NCBI GenBank assembly: GCA_947095585.1
Contig: OX352761.1
Coordinates: 114,253,890 to 114,317,889 of the forward strand
Reading direction: 5' to 3'
DNA: 64,000 nucleotides
Source: Nephrocerus scutellatus
Lineage: Eukaryota > Arthropoda > Insecta > Diptera > Pipunculidae
This document shows positions 1-9,506 of this stretch, in pieces. The notes under the pieces are model-generated. The model was not told where the DNA came from. It worked only from the letters and a program-made list of their open reading frames with translations, and searched no databases. The position numbers were made by a program, and so were the translations under genes. The stretch's first letter is position 1. Each line of letters opens with the position of its first letter.

Positions 1-180
1 GCCCGATTTTCTTCAAATTTTAAACACATGTGTGTAACTGCTGGACAAAACTTTTTGTACATTTGTTGGAGTGATCGGGCCCTGAGACCCGAGTGCAAAT
101 TTTTTAAAAACTAACCCGATTTTCTTCAAATTTTAAACCTATTAGAGAATTTACATGAAGAATTTTAGTTTTTATGGGAT
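1..180 (+). mobile_element. Helitron-like repeat fragment
   Basis: Two copies of the motif CCCGATTTTCTTCAAATTTT lie about 115 bp apart, one at the window edge and one near 116-135, the first followed by ACACATGTGTGT. The same motif family recurs at 1072-1100, 45320-45450, 46110-46145, 54290-54530 and 58605-58640, always in AT-rich repeats. I infer a fragment of a dispersed non-autonomous Helitron-like family. Its 5' part is outside the window. Confidence 0.4.
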
Positions 181-615
181 GGAGATTTCGTTTGGCTTTA
201 CAATCCCAAGACAAGACAAGGGAAATCACAAAAACTACAGCAAAGTTGGGATGATCCCCACAAGAGGAATCACGAAGCAGCTTATCAGATTCAACAAAAG
301 CCCAGATGTAAAAAGGAAGTTGTCCAAATCAACAGATTAGCAAGGTTCAACATTAGAAGGAGTGCTGAATCTGTTCGGGACGAACAGAACTAAGGTGGGG
401 GTAATGTTACGAAATGCACGTGGCTACTGAGCAGGAGGTTCGTGGTTTAGAATCCCAGTAACACTAAAAGTATTTTTCACGGGGTCCCACCGGCCGGCCT
501 TAAATTGTAGGTCCCTTCTATTTGTGTCCAAAAATATAAATGTGCAACACAAATGGCCGCGAGAAGCTCGGTCTTGGACCGCAATGGTCTGTCGCGCCGA
601 ATTTTATTATTATAA
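181..615 (+). mobile_element. LTR retrotransposon internal 3' end with polypurine tract
   Basis: A degraded coding tail (frame ending near 340) is followed by a polypurine run AAGGTGGGGG at 392-401 directly before the LTR start TGTTA. This is the usual arrangement at the 3' end of an insect LTR retrotransposon internal region. The boundary has been split by a SINE (417-613). No intact protein is left. The clade (Gypsy or BEL) cannot be decided from this remnant. Confidence 0.5.
417..613 (+). mobile_element. tRNA-derived SINE, 5'-truncated, with target duplication
   Basis: The sequence carries the end of a tRNA-like head (B-box region at 436-454), a body shared with other copies in the window (TAAATTGTAGGTCCCTTC, TTGTGTCCAAAAATATA, ACCGCAATGGTCTGTCGC) and a 3' end of ATT repeats. 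It is flanked by a 14-bp direct repeat with one mismatch, AATGTTACGAAATG at 403-416 and AATGTTATGAAATG at 614-627, which is a target-site duplication. It inserted exactly at the border of the LTR. Confidence 0.8.
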
Positions 616-1335
616 TGTTATGAAATGTAGTTAGTAGTGCAGATAGTCTAATACGAATCACAATATAAATCGCAATGTACATACTCGTCCAAAAATAGGC
701 ATTAAATTAGAATTAAGAATTGCATACTTTTATGCTGTAAAATAATTTAAATGTAACCGCCTATAAGTTTAAATCATTATGTACTAGTCAAAAATGTAGT
801 CAAACCGGTTTGTCCGGTTTGCGTTTGAGCCAGCAGTTCAGTTCTTATTTGCAATTCAGCCAGTTAAGTTGGAAAAGTTCTTGTCGAAATATAGTTAAAT
901 ACAAGTATTGTTGCAATAATTGTTTTTGTGTACTTAGAAAAGTAATCACCAGTGTAATTTATGAACTTTTGTTATTTTTAAATTCTCTATATTAACTTCG
1001 TGTGCACGTGGCTGCGTGGCTGGCTGGTCAGATTTTCTGATCAATTTTTAGCCCACTTCCCATGGCCCGATTTTATTGAAATTTTGCACACATGTATATT
1101 TCCTTCTTGGATCTTCGTCTTCGATGGAAAACACTTTTTGTAAAAATTTGGAGCGATCGGCACCAATATAAAATTTTTAAATATCGGTATATCGCATCAG
1201 ATCTCGATTAGAGAATTTACAAGAAAAATTTTAATTTTTATGGGTTGTTTTTTTACTGTTTGTTTAATAAAGTTGTATTTTATAAATTAATATTGCAAAC
1301 TTTTTTACGAACTCGAAAGCCTAAATTTCGTAACA
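616..1335 (+). mobile_element. LTR of a retrotransposon, interrupted by a Helitron-like fragment
   Basis: It begins TGTTATGAAATG and ends AAATTTCGTAACA, the inverted TG..CA termini of an insect LTR. It contains an initiator-like TTCAGTTC near 836, and an AATAAA in TTTAATAAAG near 1263-1272, as expected for R/U5. The polypurine tract upstream makes this the 3' LTR. The 5' LTR is beyond the window. About 260 bp of Helitron-like sequence (986-1246) sits inside it. Confidence 0.65.
986..1246 (+). mobile_element. Helitron-like 5' fragment nested in the LTR
   Basis: It starts TCTATATTAAC, the same start as the copy at 45230 and close to the minus-strand start at 54603. It continues with a GGCTGGCTGGTC stretch, GATCAATTTTTAGCCCACTTC and the CCCGATTTTATTGAAATTTTG motif. 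The LTR sequence resumes after it near 1247. Confidence 0.55.
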
Positions 1336-1453
1336 ACATATTATGGCATCAATGTCTTAAAATAACACAATATTTACAAAGACAGTAGAGCTTAGCCTTG
1401 CACTTTGCAAACGTGAATTTAGAAATTAACTTATATTCGAATAACTAACTTAC

Positions 1454-2241
1454 CAATGCTAGCAATAAGAAGAACTCCTCTTTCGCCATAGATGAAACCG
1501 TTTGTATCGTCTATGTTGGGTCCACGAACTTTTAAATCATAATTTAATGGCAACTCTAATTGTTGGCTAAAATCATCGAAAGTTTTCGCTGTAGTGTTCG
1601 CAGTCATAGCTGCCGTTTTATTAATAGTTTTGTTGTCATCTCCACCCTCCTGAACGTTTCGTTCACCATCGTTTTCGTCAACTGTCGAGAGGTATATTGG
1701 GGTCTTTACTTGAAAATCCTCTTGCATTTGAATAAAGGTTTCGTCTCTTCTTCTCCGTTTTCTGTTGTAGTTAAGTAATGATAGCCAGTTACTATCATCG
1801 TCCTTATGCGGCTGGCAATTCTGCGGTTGGCATTGCCGCTTACAAAAATGAATTTTCACATCAAAGCTAACCAATGAGGTGCCAGCAAATTTGAACGCAT
1901 GAAATCTTGCCCGCAACATATTCTGTTGTCCAGTTCGTACTCTTGTCAGTCCAGGAAAAACCGCAATATCCGTTGGACAGCCATTTTCATCAATCAGCAC
2001 GACATAACCCTGCGGCGTTTGGGATTTAGCCACAAGGGATGTTGCGCGGAAGTCATAATTTTGACTGATGTCTGATGTAACATCGGTCATTATTTGAAGC
2101 TCAAGGCTTTGGCCAATTTGAACGTCATTCGTTTCACGCTGCCGATTTAAATCAATTATTTGCAATGTTATTTTTGGCAAAATCTGGCGTTGACTGCGAA
2201 TATCGCTGACGTGTATTACTGAGCCTTCGTTAGGCAGTTCA
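1454..2241 (-). CDS. ZP gene, last visible exon: ZP-C, furin site, juxtamembrane
   Basis: The acceptor TATTTTCAG precedes position 2241. The exon reads ELPNEGSVIHV, then the second half of the ZP domain with its cysteines, ending FCKRQCQPQNC. Next comes the basic site RKRRRRDE, where furin-like release is expected. An Asn/Thr-rich linker with N-glycosylation sequons (NKT, NTT) follows. The exon ends at a strong donor GTAAGTTAG in phase 1, in the middle of a hydrophobic run. The next exon should encode the membrane helix and tail. Confidence 0.85.
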
Positions 2242-5200
2242 CTGAAAATAATACACCCAGAAAATTTTCGATATAAATAATACAAAACATGATTCTTTAA
2301 TATGAAAAGCATTATTAAAAACACTACGATTAAAATGTAAAAATATATTTCATATGCGCGTTAACCTAAAGAAAGCTTAGGGCTATCTCACAATGGACAA
2401 ACTTTATACTTAAGACTTACTTAAGACTTACAGGATTTTATGGATTATGGTTTTGAAAAAATAAAGTTTTGTTCGTTATGTTGGAAATCCATACAACCCT
2501 GTAAATCTTAGGCATAAAGTTTTTCCATTGTGAGAGTGTCCTTAGAAACTACGCGGTAATTTGACAGTCGATATCCGTAGTATACAGAGTGGAATTCAAT
2601 AACCGATTTGCCGTGGTCGCGTGGGTCTAGTGGTTAGTGCGTTCGACTTCTGATCAGGAGGTTCGAAGTTCGAATCCCAGAAAAACACCCGCCTCGTTAG
2701 GTAGAATGAAATGATAAGAAAAGAAGGTCGTTCCAGGCGTAAAAAAATCCGAAATAGATTGAAAAGAATATTCCAGACGGATATAAAAACGCTTTTCGGC
2801 ATTTTGGATATTTCGAAAGGTTGAAAAATGTTTCCGAATCAATTTAATATTAGCTCAAGTAAAGATCATAGCAATTAAGGTAGAAAAGATGAGACGATAT
2901 ATAAGAAGATATCGATGATTGCAAATGATTATCGATTGATGTGTAAATTCAAAAAAATATAAATAAAACTTAGCTTTAAAAAAATATTAGCATCGCGTGC
3001 GAGACTTACTTTTGCGTAAACGCCAGCAAAGATTCCAGTGCAATTGCATTTGGGAGATCATCAGCTTTAGCGCCATTACTGCCTATTTCAGATGTTTCAT
3101 TTTTAACGACGCAACCCACTTTAATTAGGCGATCTCCCTGCGTTTGTACATTAAGATTATTCTGAATTAATACTAATGCTGATATGAAAATTCTATAAGA
3201 AATAAATGGAAAGGCATTAGTGGAAGTATAAGGTGGAAGAAGTGGTGGCGTTCTGGATGGAAATATAGACACACCTTTGGTAATATTTGGTGACTTCGTA
3301 CGCTCGTAATATGCCACAACGATTTTCTTTGGTTTCGGTTCCTATAGGAAGTCTCAGTATAATGCTCCTTTTTACAAAACAGTTTTAATTGTAACCAAAT
3401 TTTCTACTATTTAAAGAAGAAGACATTCAAACCTTGTTCCATTTCCAATTGCTGAACATTCCTGTGAATGTGAACTCACATATATTTTTCCGCGAAAACT
3501 ATCTTTTGGTGAATACCTAATTGCCATTTCGTCCTTATTACAAATAACAGATACTGCAAAGATAATTAACAATTTTAATAATGAAATGATCAACAAAAAT
3601 GCTTGATTTCTATGATGAGAACTTTATTAAAGACATTAGTTCAGAATATAAGGATATGTCTAACAAAGATTTCGTTTAAGTCAAAGATTCTGAGCGAGTC
3701 AAAAAGGTAATGAACTTCTTTGTCAAAGACTATGTAGGGTCCAAAAATTGATCGACTAGAATATTTTGCATTTTATTTTATTTTTGTATATATTGAAATT
3801 GAATACGCCACGAGGGTGGGCTAAAAAGTAATCGGTATAGTCAAGAGATGACTCTTTCAGTATCAATGCAATGTTGGCTTTCGTACTGTTTTTTCCTGTA
3901 GTACTATTTGTAACAAATAGTGAAATTGATAAACAAAACTACACTTCAAATATTTTCGGTCAAATTTCCTGACAGTTGCGTCATTTAGTTTGCATATGAC
4001 AGTCATTAAAAGCGAACAACTTTTATGTTTTTATAAAAATGAATAAAATTGAATATCGTGCAATGATAAGAGTGTAGAAAAAATTGCATGAATGTTTGTC
4101 ACTGAGGAAGCTCGCTCCCAAATGGGGCCGCGTTTCAAAGGAGTGTTCAACCGCGACAAAAAGGAGTTTTTGCGCCATTTCGTTACCGTGGACGAAACAT
4201 GGATACAATACAACAAATGAACAAAAGAACAAAGGAACAGTCGAAACAGTGGATTGCTCCTGGCGAATCGAAGCCGAAAAAGGCCAAGTTGGGTCTGTCG
4301 GCTAACAAGGACATGGCCACAGTTTTTTGGGATCGATAACCAATGTGAATGACAATATAGATTATATTAAAAAGTTTTTTTTTATAGGCAATACATTTGG
4401 CACGCGGAGTCAAAATCAAAAACCGCGTATTCGCCAACGATATGCACCCAAATCAAACGGAGATGCTGGAAGTAATAATTTCCCGAATTTGCACCTCAAC
4501 TCCCAGTAAAGATGAGATCGCTGCCGCGATCAACGCACTAAAGACCAACAAGTCGGTAGGACTAGATGGTATACCCGCAGAATTTCTGCGTGCCGCTCCA
4601 AAGGCATAAGCAGAGCTTTTATATCCTCTTGTAGAGAGAGCTTGAGAGGCAGAAAGTTTTCCCCAAAGAGTGGAAGAAGAAGAAGAAGGGAATGATTGTC
4701 AAGCTCCTTTAAAAAAGGTAGTCTTATGGAGTGCGAAAACTAGAGAGGCATTTGCGTTCTTCCTGCAGTTGCAAAGGTAATAGCCAAAGTAGAACAGGAG
4801 CGAATTAAGGAACATCTGGAAGATATACTCGATGCCGAACAAGCAGGTTTCCGCACTGGATCCTCCTGTGTCGACCACATTAACACCCTGCGGATCATTA
4901 TTGAACAGTGCGTTGAATTCCGGTCACCACTGCACCTGCTGTTCATCGATTATGAGAAGGCGTTTGACAGTGTCAACAGACAATTAATCTGGCTCGCCTT
5001 GCGCAGGAAAGGTATACCCGATAAACTAATAGCTATTTTTAAAGCAACCTATGATGGCTCTAAATGTCATGTGCGGCATAGAGGAAAACTGTCAGAGGAA
5101 TTCGAGATCCTAAGTTGGGTACGACAAGGTTGCATTCTATCGCCGATACTTTTTTTGTTGGTGATTAGCGATGTGCTAGCTTTATCTACTGGAAACGGAG

Positions 5201-7573
5201 GAATTCGTTGGAATCTTACATCTCAACTCAAACATCTGGACTACGCTGATGACGTTTGTTTACTCTCACACCGGATTATGGAGCTGCACCAAATGAGAAC
5301 AAATGTGGAAAGGGAGGCAAATGTTGCGGGTTTGAAGATTAATACTGCCAAAACAAAATCATCCACCTCGGCACTAACTCAGTAACTCAAGTTAACATTG
5401 CTGGACAACCGGTAGAGAGAGTAGAGAGTTTTCAATATCTTGGGAGTATTGTCTCGACCGAAGGTGGGACTGAACGGAACATAGTCAACCAAATCGGCAA
5501 AGCCAAATCAGTGTTTGAAATGATGTCCATGATATGGTGAAGCAATGCGATCAGCTGCGACTGTTTCATTAAAAAGTTGAATCTGTGCTGTTGTATGGGT
5601 GCAGCACTTGGAAGGTGCAGCACTATCAAAAAAGGATTACAACCCTTCGCAAATAGGTGCCTACGGAACATCTTAAGGGTTTTCTGGCCTATCTCTAACG
5701 AACATCTTTACCAGAGAGCGGTTCAGGAACCAATGGTCACAACCATCTAATGACGGAAGTGGCAATGGATTGGTCATACACTCCGAAACGGCGACAGTTT
5801 TAAGGCGAACTACGCAATGCAATGGATGGTAGAAGAACGGGTCGTCCGAGAAAAACATGGCGCTGAACAGTTGAGGAGGAATCACGGCAATTGGGGAAGA
5901 GTTGGAGAGGGCTGAAGCTCAATGCCATAAACCGCGCGTGATGGGGCGTAGGCGTAGTAAAGGCCCTAGAACCCACAAGGGGATATAGGATATTACAACA
6001 AACATTAAAGCTCAAGTTTTCTGAACCTCATCAAATAATCGCATAACATAGTGACATAAGTAATCAAAGGCAAATCAGATGACTACATCAACAACACGTT
6101 TACATACATACATACCGTCGAGGCACTTAACTCTACGCATGTAAACGGACATTTGTTTCTTTCTCAAACTTCTTGGTCCCATGGAGATGATATCCTCTGA
6201 GTGAAGCAAACATTCTGATTTCGTGACATCCTGAATATCGAAGAAAAAAGACACGCCTTGGCAGTAGAAACGCGTCTCACGTGAGCAATAGGATTGGCAC
6301 TAAAAATATAAAATAAACAATACAAACAATAAGGTTAACATGATGTAATTCTATTGAATTGATTGCTTGACAATATATCCGTCATAATTAGTTTGCCAGA
6401 GTGTACATAATATCATACCCACCTCTTTCTGGGTGAGTCCATTGATCTTATCTTCCGCATAGATAAATGTGCTATTGGAATACAATTCGTAGGCACAACT
6501 GTCGTTTTCAATCGGACGATCATAGCACTGATTCTCGATGTACTCCTCGTGAAAGGGTGCAGCTCTAAAAGCATCTGGCATAATCACTTTATCTTTATCA
6601 CTCAGTATACATCGTCCGAAAGTTTCGATGTTTTTCGCCCTGATTTGTTCAGTGCCGAATCTGTGAAGTACTCGGTAGAGAGCAGATAAAGGCAAAAAAT
6701 AAATAAATGAATAAATGAAACCGCTACTAAAAACCAATATTTTTTTTAATATAACAAATAGGTTTAGAATAATTACTAGTTAATTTTTAAAGCGGTTTGA
6801 CTTTAAACTTTTAACAAATGACGTAATGCAACAATTACTTAATTGAATGATGTAATTAATTTATAGGAAAAAAAATTGTTGTTATAAAATTTGCAAAGTA
6901 CTTGTTTACTGACCTGACTTTATTGTTTTTGTACGATGGTGCAAACGATGCTGACAAACATTGAAATTCACTTTCAAACAGACACTTTTCGGCGCATTCA
7001 CGCTTCGTGACTAACATCGGAATTGTTTTTTTGCCTTGAAAAACTAAACTATTTCCGGGTATTTTGGTCAATACCCACAATCGGCTTTTACAATAGTCCG
7101 GAACTAAGACAGCAAATGTGCAAAATTATTCCCAAGTTTGGAGAACATAAGCAGCAGCAGCGTATTACCTTTAAGACATGTCTTCTCATAAAATATAGCG
7201 TTCGGATCTACCACTAGCTGGATATCTGATCCGATTGTCTGGTATCCCGGCAGTTTTGTAAAAAACGAGAACCCATAACATTTTCCCGATTCGAGAAAGT
7301 GGACGTACGCTATGCAGTTTTCGTCATAGTGACAGAGCCGCCAACACACTGGGCTGACCAAACTCGTACTGCTGATGTTATATGCAACAGTATTAGTGGC
7401 TTCCGCTCTCACAGAAGGCGCTGAACTGATATGTGAGGGGCTTTCCTGGCTGACCGTCGAAAAGGGTGGTGAGTAGAGAAGGTTCGATTCGGTTATTAAT
7501 TCGTTTGATGGACGAAATCCAATGATTTTTTGTAAGTGCATTTGATATATTGGGCACTTTATCAGTAGTGCAG
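1454..7573 (-). CDS. PAN/apple + ZP domain transmembrane protein (partial at both ends)
   Basis: Eight exons (7573-7169, 7103-6914, 6660-6423, 6299-6116, 3553-3433, 3367-3275, 3192-3010, 2241-1454) join in phase into about 734 residues. Order: a Ser/Thr-rich stretch and one Cys-rich PAN-like module (to residue 134), a full PAN module (about 138-244), a further PAN module (about 245-338), then a ZP domain (about 344-640) with RCGILRAYE, and the polybasic furin-type site RKRRRR. The last visible residues GERGVLLIASIG look like the start of the membrane helix, whose exon lies left of the window. In flies PAN plus ZP proteins (neyo, nyobe, morpheyus, trynity, nompA) anchor or shape apical cuticle matrix. 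Which one this is cannot be settled here; neyo is a guess. The signal peptide exon was not found. No transcript checks were possible. Confidence 0.85.
2380..2541. mobile_element. PIF/Harbinger-type MITE in a ZP-gene intron
   Basis: A 162-bp unit has long inverted termini: GGGCTATCTCACAATGGACA on the left and the complement of GGACACTCTCACAATGGAAA on the right, with similarity running on for about 50 bp. It is flanked by TTA at 2377-2379 and 2542-2544. A TTA target duplication with GG-starting termini is the PIF/Harbinger pattern. The left arm has a small internal duplication (CTTAAGACTTA twice). Confidence 0.65.
2613..2692 (+). mobile_element. tRNA-like SINE head
   Basis: The stretch reads as a tRNA-like promoter. 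An A-box-like GGTCTAGTGGTTAGTGCG is followed about 30 bp on by a B-box-like GAAGTTCGAATCCCAG and the family-specific TTCTGATCAGGAGGTTCGAA. It resembles the other SINE heads in this window but has a different body. It is not a functional tRNA because no acceptor stem closes. Confidence 0.5.
3010..3192 (-). CDS. ZP gene exon: middle of ZP domain
   Basis: The acceptor TTTCTTATAG and donor AA|GTAAGTC bound a 183-nt exon. It reads RIFISALVLIQNNLNVQT, then QGDRLIKVGC, the usual ZP-N end (NxxVQTxxDRxxxVxC). A longer hydrophilic stretch (SEIGSNGAKADD) follows. Phases 2 and 2 fit both neighbours. Confidence 0.85.
3275..3367 (-). CDS. ZP gene exon: ZP-N core (RCGILRAYE)
   Basis: This 93-nt exon, too short to stand out as an open frame, encodes IILRLPIGTETKENRCGILR and AYEVTKYYQ. 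The LPI...RCGI pattern is the standard middle of a ZP-N subdomain. The acceptor GTAAAAAG has a poor pyrimidine tract. The donor is AG|GTGTGTC. The start is fixed by phase 2 and by the protein pattern. Confidence 0.75.
3433..3553 (-). CDS. ZP gene exon: start of the ZP domain
   Basis: The exon encodes VICNKDEMAIRYSPKDSFRG and then KIYVSSHSQECSAIGNGT, the typical ZP opening (C..D.M.V...F.G.IY....S..C...G.G). The acceptor is TTTGCAG. The donor GTTTGA is unusually weak, yet it is the only GT giving the right phase. The intron that follows is only 65 nt. Confidence 0.8.
3813..4345 (+). pseudogene. mariner element relic (internally deleted, frameshifted)
   Basis: A terminal-repeat-like GGGTGGGCTAAAAAGTAATC begins near 3815. 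A start MNKIEYRAMIR near 4039 is followed, after deletion, by fragments of mariner transposase. One frame reads EFLRHFVTVDETWIQYN (the catalytic DETW block) and another KAKLGLSANKDMATVFW-like sequence. Frames shift and stops interrupt the gene. The 3' terminus is lost at the border with the next LINE relic. Confidence 0.7.
4385..5950 (+). pseudogene. Non-LTR retrotransposon reverse transcriptase relic (RTE-like)
   Basis: Several frames together give a reverse transcriptase: NKSVGLDGIPAEFLRAAPKA, RGICVLPAVAKVIAKVEQER, EQAGFRTGSSCVDHINTLR, LLFIDYEKAFDSVNRQLIW, VRQGCILSPILF and HLDYADDVCLLSHR with the YADD catalytic box, then GLKINTAKTK. The C-terminal region is visible in pieces (RTTWRR-like, RRRSKG). 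Stops and frameshifts break it and the endonuclease end is missing. It sits in an intron of the ZP gene, opposite in orientation. Confidence 0.8.
6116..6299 (-). CDS. ZP gene exon: second half of last PAN module
   Basis: The exon reads CQSYCSRETRFYCQGVSFFF and, later, SECLLHSEDIISMGPRSL, ending SVYMRRVKCLD. This is the second half of a PAN/apple module (C..C......C.G..F......C.L...D). The acceptor TTTTTAG and donor G|GTATGTATG are clear. The 2.6-kb intron after it contains a mariner and a LINE fossil. Confidence 0.85.
6423..6660 (-). CDS. ZP gene exon: end of PAN module and start of next
   Basis: After acceptor CTTCACAG the exon reads FGTEQIRAKNIETFGRCILS, DKDKVIMPDAFRAAP and YIENQC, closing one PAN module. 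It then opens another with DSCAYELYSNSTFIYAEDK and TQKE. The donor is GAG|GTGGGT. The 240 nt, counting the split codon, leave phase 0. Confidence 0.85.
6914..7103 (-). CDS. ZP gene exon: first half of a PAN module
   Basis: Acceptor TGTCTTAG at 7105-7104 is preferred to a later AAAG site, because only it avoids a stop. The exon encodes VPDYCKSRLWVLTKIPGN, then VTKRECAEKCLFESEFQC and LSASFAPSYKNNKV. The spacing C....C...C......C.S.S is the PAN/apple signature. The donor is AG|GTCAGT. Confidence 0.82.
7169..7573 (-). CDS. ZP gene, most 5' exon seen: Ser-rich region and PAN-like module
   Basis: Acceptor TATTTTTCAG at 7574. The frame is open from ALLIKCPIYQ through a Ser/Thr/Pro stretch to CWRLCHYDENC, SGKCYGFSFF and FYEKTCLK, which form a PAN-like cysteine pattern. 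The donor is AAAG|GTAATA. The acceptor and missing signal peptide show that at least one exon lies further right. Confidence 0.78.
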
Positions 7574-7732
7574 CTGAAAAATAAATTTTAAATTGGTTTG
7601 ATATTTATGTGCATGACGCTAAATAAGATAAATAATTTATATATTCCATATATGTCTAATGCAATAGGGTATATATTTTGCGCGAATTATGTGCTTATAA
7701 TCTTGGATAACAAATTTTTGTTTACCTTTTCC

Positions 7733-7910
7733 AGTTATCGACCCCACCCCCCTAGAGCTGTCTTACCATCACCATTCAACTCAGCAACCCCGAAAGCTAT
7801 AGAAACTATACTAATATGGTCACTCCCCTCCCCCTCAGTTATCGACCCCACCACCCTAGAGCTGTCTTACCATCACCATTCAACTCAGCGACCCCGAAAA
7901 CTATAGAATC
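7733..7910. repeat. C-rich tandem duplication, 104-bp period
   Basis: The segment AGTTATCGACCCCACC...CCCCGAAAGCTATAGAA at 7733-7805 is repeated with few changes at 7837-7909. On the minus strand it is G-rich, like the internal minisatellites of the Helitron-like copies. TTCTATAGTTTT recurs next to the Helitron end at 9402. It lies just right of the first visible ZP-gene exon. Confidence 0.6.
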
Positions 7911-8112
7911 GACACATCGACATCGAAAATACGGTCATGAAAATTTTCGAATTCGGGATTTTTGCAGATTTACCCATTTCCGTATTTCTTGAATCAGAAA
8001 AGGCAAAAAATTTTCGCCAAACAAAACCACTCTTTGTCGGGTTAAAACAGCATTCATTAATATCCACACACAAGTACTTAAAATTGTTCTTGGCAACGTA
8101 TATTTATCTGAT

Positions 8113-8395
8113 TAATAATAACAATATTCGGCGCGACAGACCATTGCAGTCCAATGCCTAGCTTCTCGAGACCATTTGTGTTGTGCATTTATATTTTTGG
8201 ACACAAATGGAAGGGACCTACAATTTAAGGCCGGCTCCGAACGGCGAATTAAGAAGCTTTTCGTGACAAGTTATTGCTCTCGGAACGTTTGTCACCCATT
8301 CGCGAGAGGTGGGACACCGTGAAAAATACTTTTTGGTGTTACTGTGATTCGAACCACGAACCTCCTGCTCAGTAGCCACGCGCATTTCCACTGAC
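8113..8395 (-). mobile_element. tRNA-derived SINE copy
   Basis: Read on the minus strand: partial head with GCTACTGAGCAGGAGGTTCG, TTACTGGGATTCGAA-type box, CCAAAAAGTATTTTTCACGG, body with GGTCCCTTCCATTTGTGTCC and tail ending CGCCGAATATTGTTATTATT. The A-box end is cut. It abuts a LINE fragment. Confidence 0.75.
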
Positions 8396-9055
8396 TATGA
8401 CAACTTACCTTAAAGACCTTGACTACGCTAGCGATATTTGCATGCTTTCACATCGGATAATGGACTTTTATCTGGTGGCCCATTATCCGCTTAAGATAAA
8501 CACAGTCAAAACAAAAGCCCTGAACACTTCTGACAACCGCGCTCAACTCAACTCAACTGCGTTTGGAATGTTATCGAAATTCTGGAAAAGCAATGTTTTC
8601 AGCTTAAGAACAAAGTTGCGACCGTTCAGTACTGTTACATGGGTGCAGTACTTGGAATGTGGATACCATTATCACACGCAAGCTGCAAACCATCGTAAAC
8701 AATTGTCTAAGAATCATCTTGAGGATCTTTTGGCGCAATCGTACCTCCAACGACGAACTTTATCTGAGAACGGGCCGAGAACCTATAGACATTATTGAGC
8801 AAGAATAATGTGGCAGTAGATTGGCCACATACTACGGCGCGACAACATTACCATTGCGAAATATGCCATGCAGTATAATCCGCTCACCCAGGCAGCGGGA
8901 CACCCTAGAAAAACGGGGCGGAGGACAGTCAATGAGGTAACAATCTTTTTGGGAATGAGTTAAAGGCAGCTCAAACGTATTGCAGAACTCCGAACAAGAT
9001 GACGCGTAGGCGCAATTGACGCCCTATGTCTCTCGAGGTGTAAAAGAATTTAAAT
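8396..9055 (+). pseudogene. LINE reverse transcriptase fragment
   Basis: This open frame and its broken continuation give LKDLDYASDICMLSHRIMDF (a decayed YADD block), LKINTVKTKAL and SLRTKLRPFSTVTWVQYLEC. Beyond the stop it carries the C-terminal GHPRKTGRRTVNE-like and RWRRIDAL-like ends. It is the same family as the relic at 4385-5950, deleted between RT palm and thumb. The 5' part is replaced by a SINE. Confidence 0.65.
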
Positions 9056-9067
9056 AAGTAAGTAACT

Positions 9068-9345
9068 GGGCGCCCTGGCTCAGTGGATGAGTGCATGGAC
9101 TTCTGAGCAGGAGGTTCGTGTTTCGAATCCCAGTAACACCAAAAGTATTTTTCACGGTCCCACCTCTCGCGAATGTCTGACAAACGTCCGAGAGTAATAA
9201 CTTGTCACAGAATGCTTCTCACTTCGCCGTTCGAATACGGTAGGTCCCTTCAATTTGTTTGCAAAAATATACATGCACACCACAAATGGTCGCGAGGAGC
9301 TAGGTCTTGGACCGCAATGGTCTGTTATGCCGAATATTATTAAAT
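9068..9345 (+). mobile_element. Near full-length tRNA-derived SINE
   Basis: This is the best copy for defining the family. The head is GGGCGCCCTGGCTCAGTGGA (A box in TGGCTCAGTGG), then TTCTGAGCAGGAGGTTCGTG and the B box GTTTCGAATCC. The body is CAGTAACACCAAAAGTATTT, TTCACGGTCCCACCTCTCGC, ATTTGTTTGCAAAAATATAC and ACCGCAATGGTCTGTTATGC, with a short ATT tail. It is about 275 bp long. Pol III transcription and LINE-driven mobilisation are expected of such elements. Confidence 0.8.
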
Positions 9346-9394
9346 GACTATGTATAAATTTGAAGATATGTTTGTTATCTTTGACAATTTAGTG

Positions 9395-9472
9395 CCGATT
9401 CTATAGTTTTTTTTTGATAGTTAGTAGGGTGGGGGTCAGTGTAGCCGGGAAACGCCAGGTACTTTTGCTAGT
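9395..9472 (+). mobile_element. Helitron-like 3' terminus
   Basis: A G-rich run TAGGGTGGGGGTCAG is followed by AGCCGGGAAACGCCAGGTAC and TTTTGCTAGT. An imperfect GC-rich hairpin, then a short spacer and CTAG before T, is the hallmark of Helitron 3' ends. The 5' part is not evident. Confidence 0.6.
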
Positions 9473-9506
9473 TTTATATACTAATGAAATGCCGAATAAA
9501 TACACT

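Noticed and set aside
2596..2842. Minus-strand frames of 62-68 residues between ZP exons
   Set aside because: They overlap the SINE head in an intron and lack similarity to the ZP protein.
4999..5385. Open frame of 128 residues with an RT catalytic box as an active reverse transcriptase
   Set aside because: Stops and frameshifts lie on both sides and the endonuclease is missing; it is a fossil.
9068..9140. Possible tRNA gene with A and B boxes
   Set aside because: No acceptor stem or anticodon loop closes, and the same head recurs with an identical non-tRNA body in many copies, so it is a SINE.
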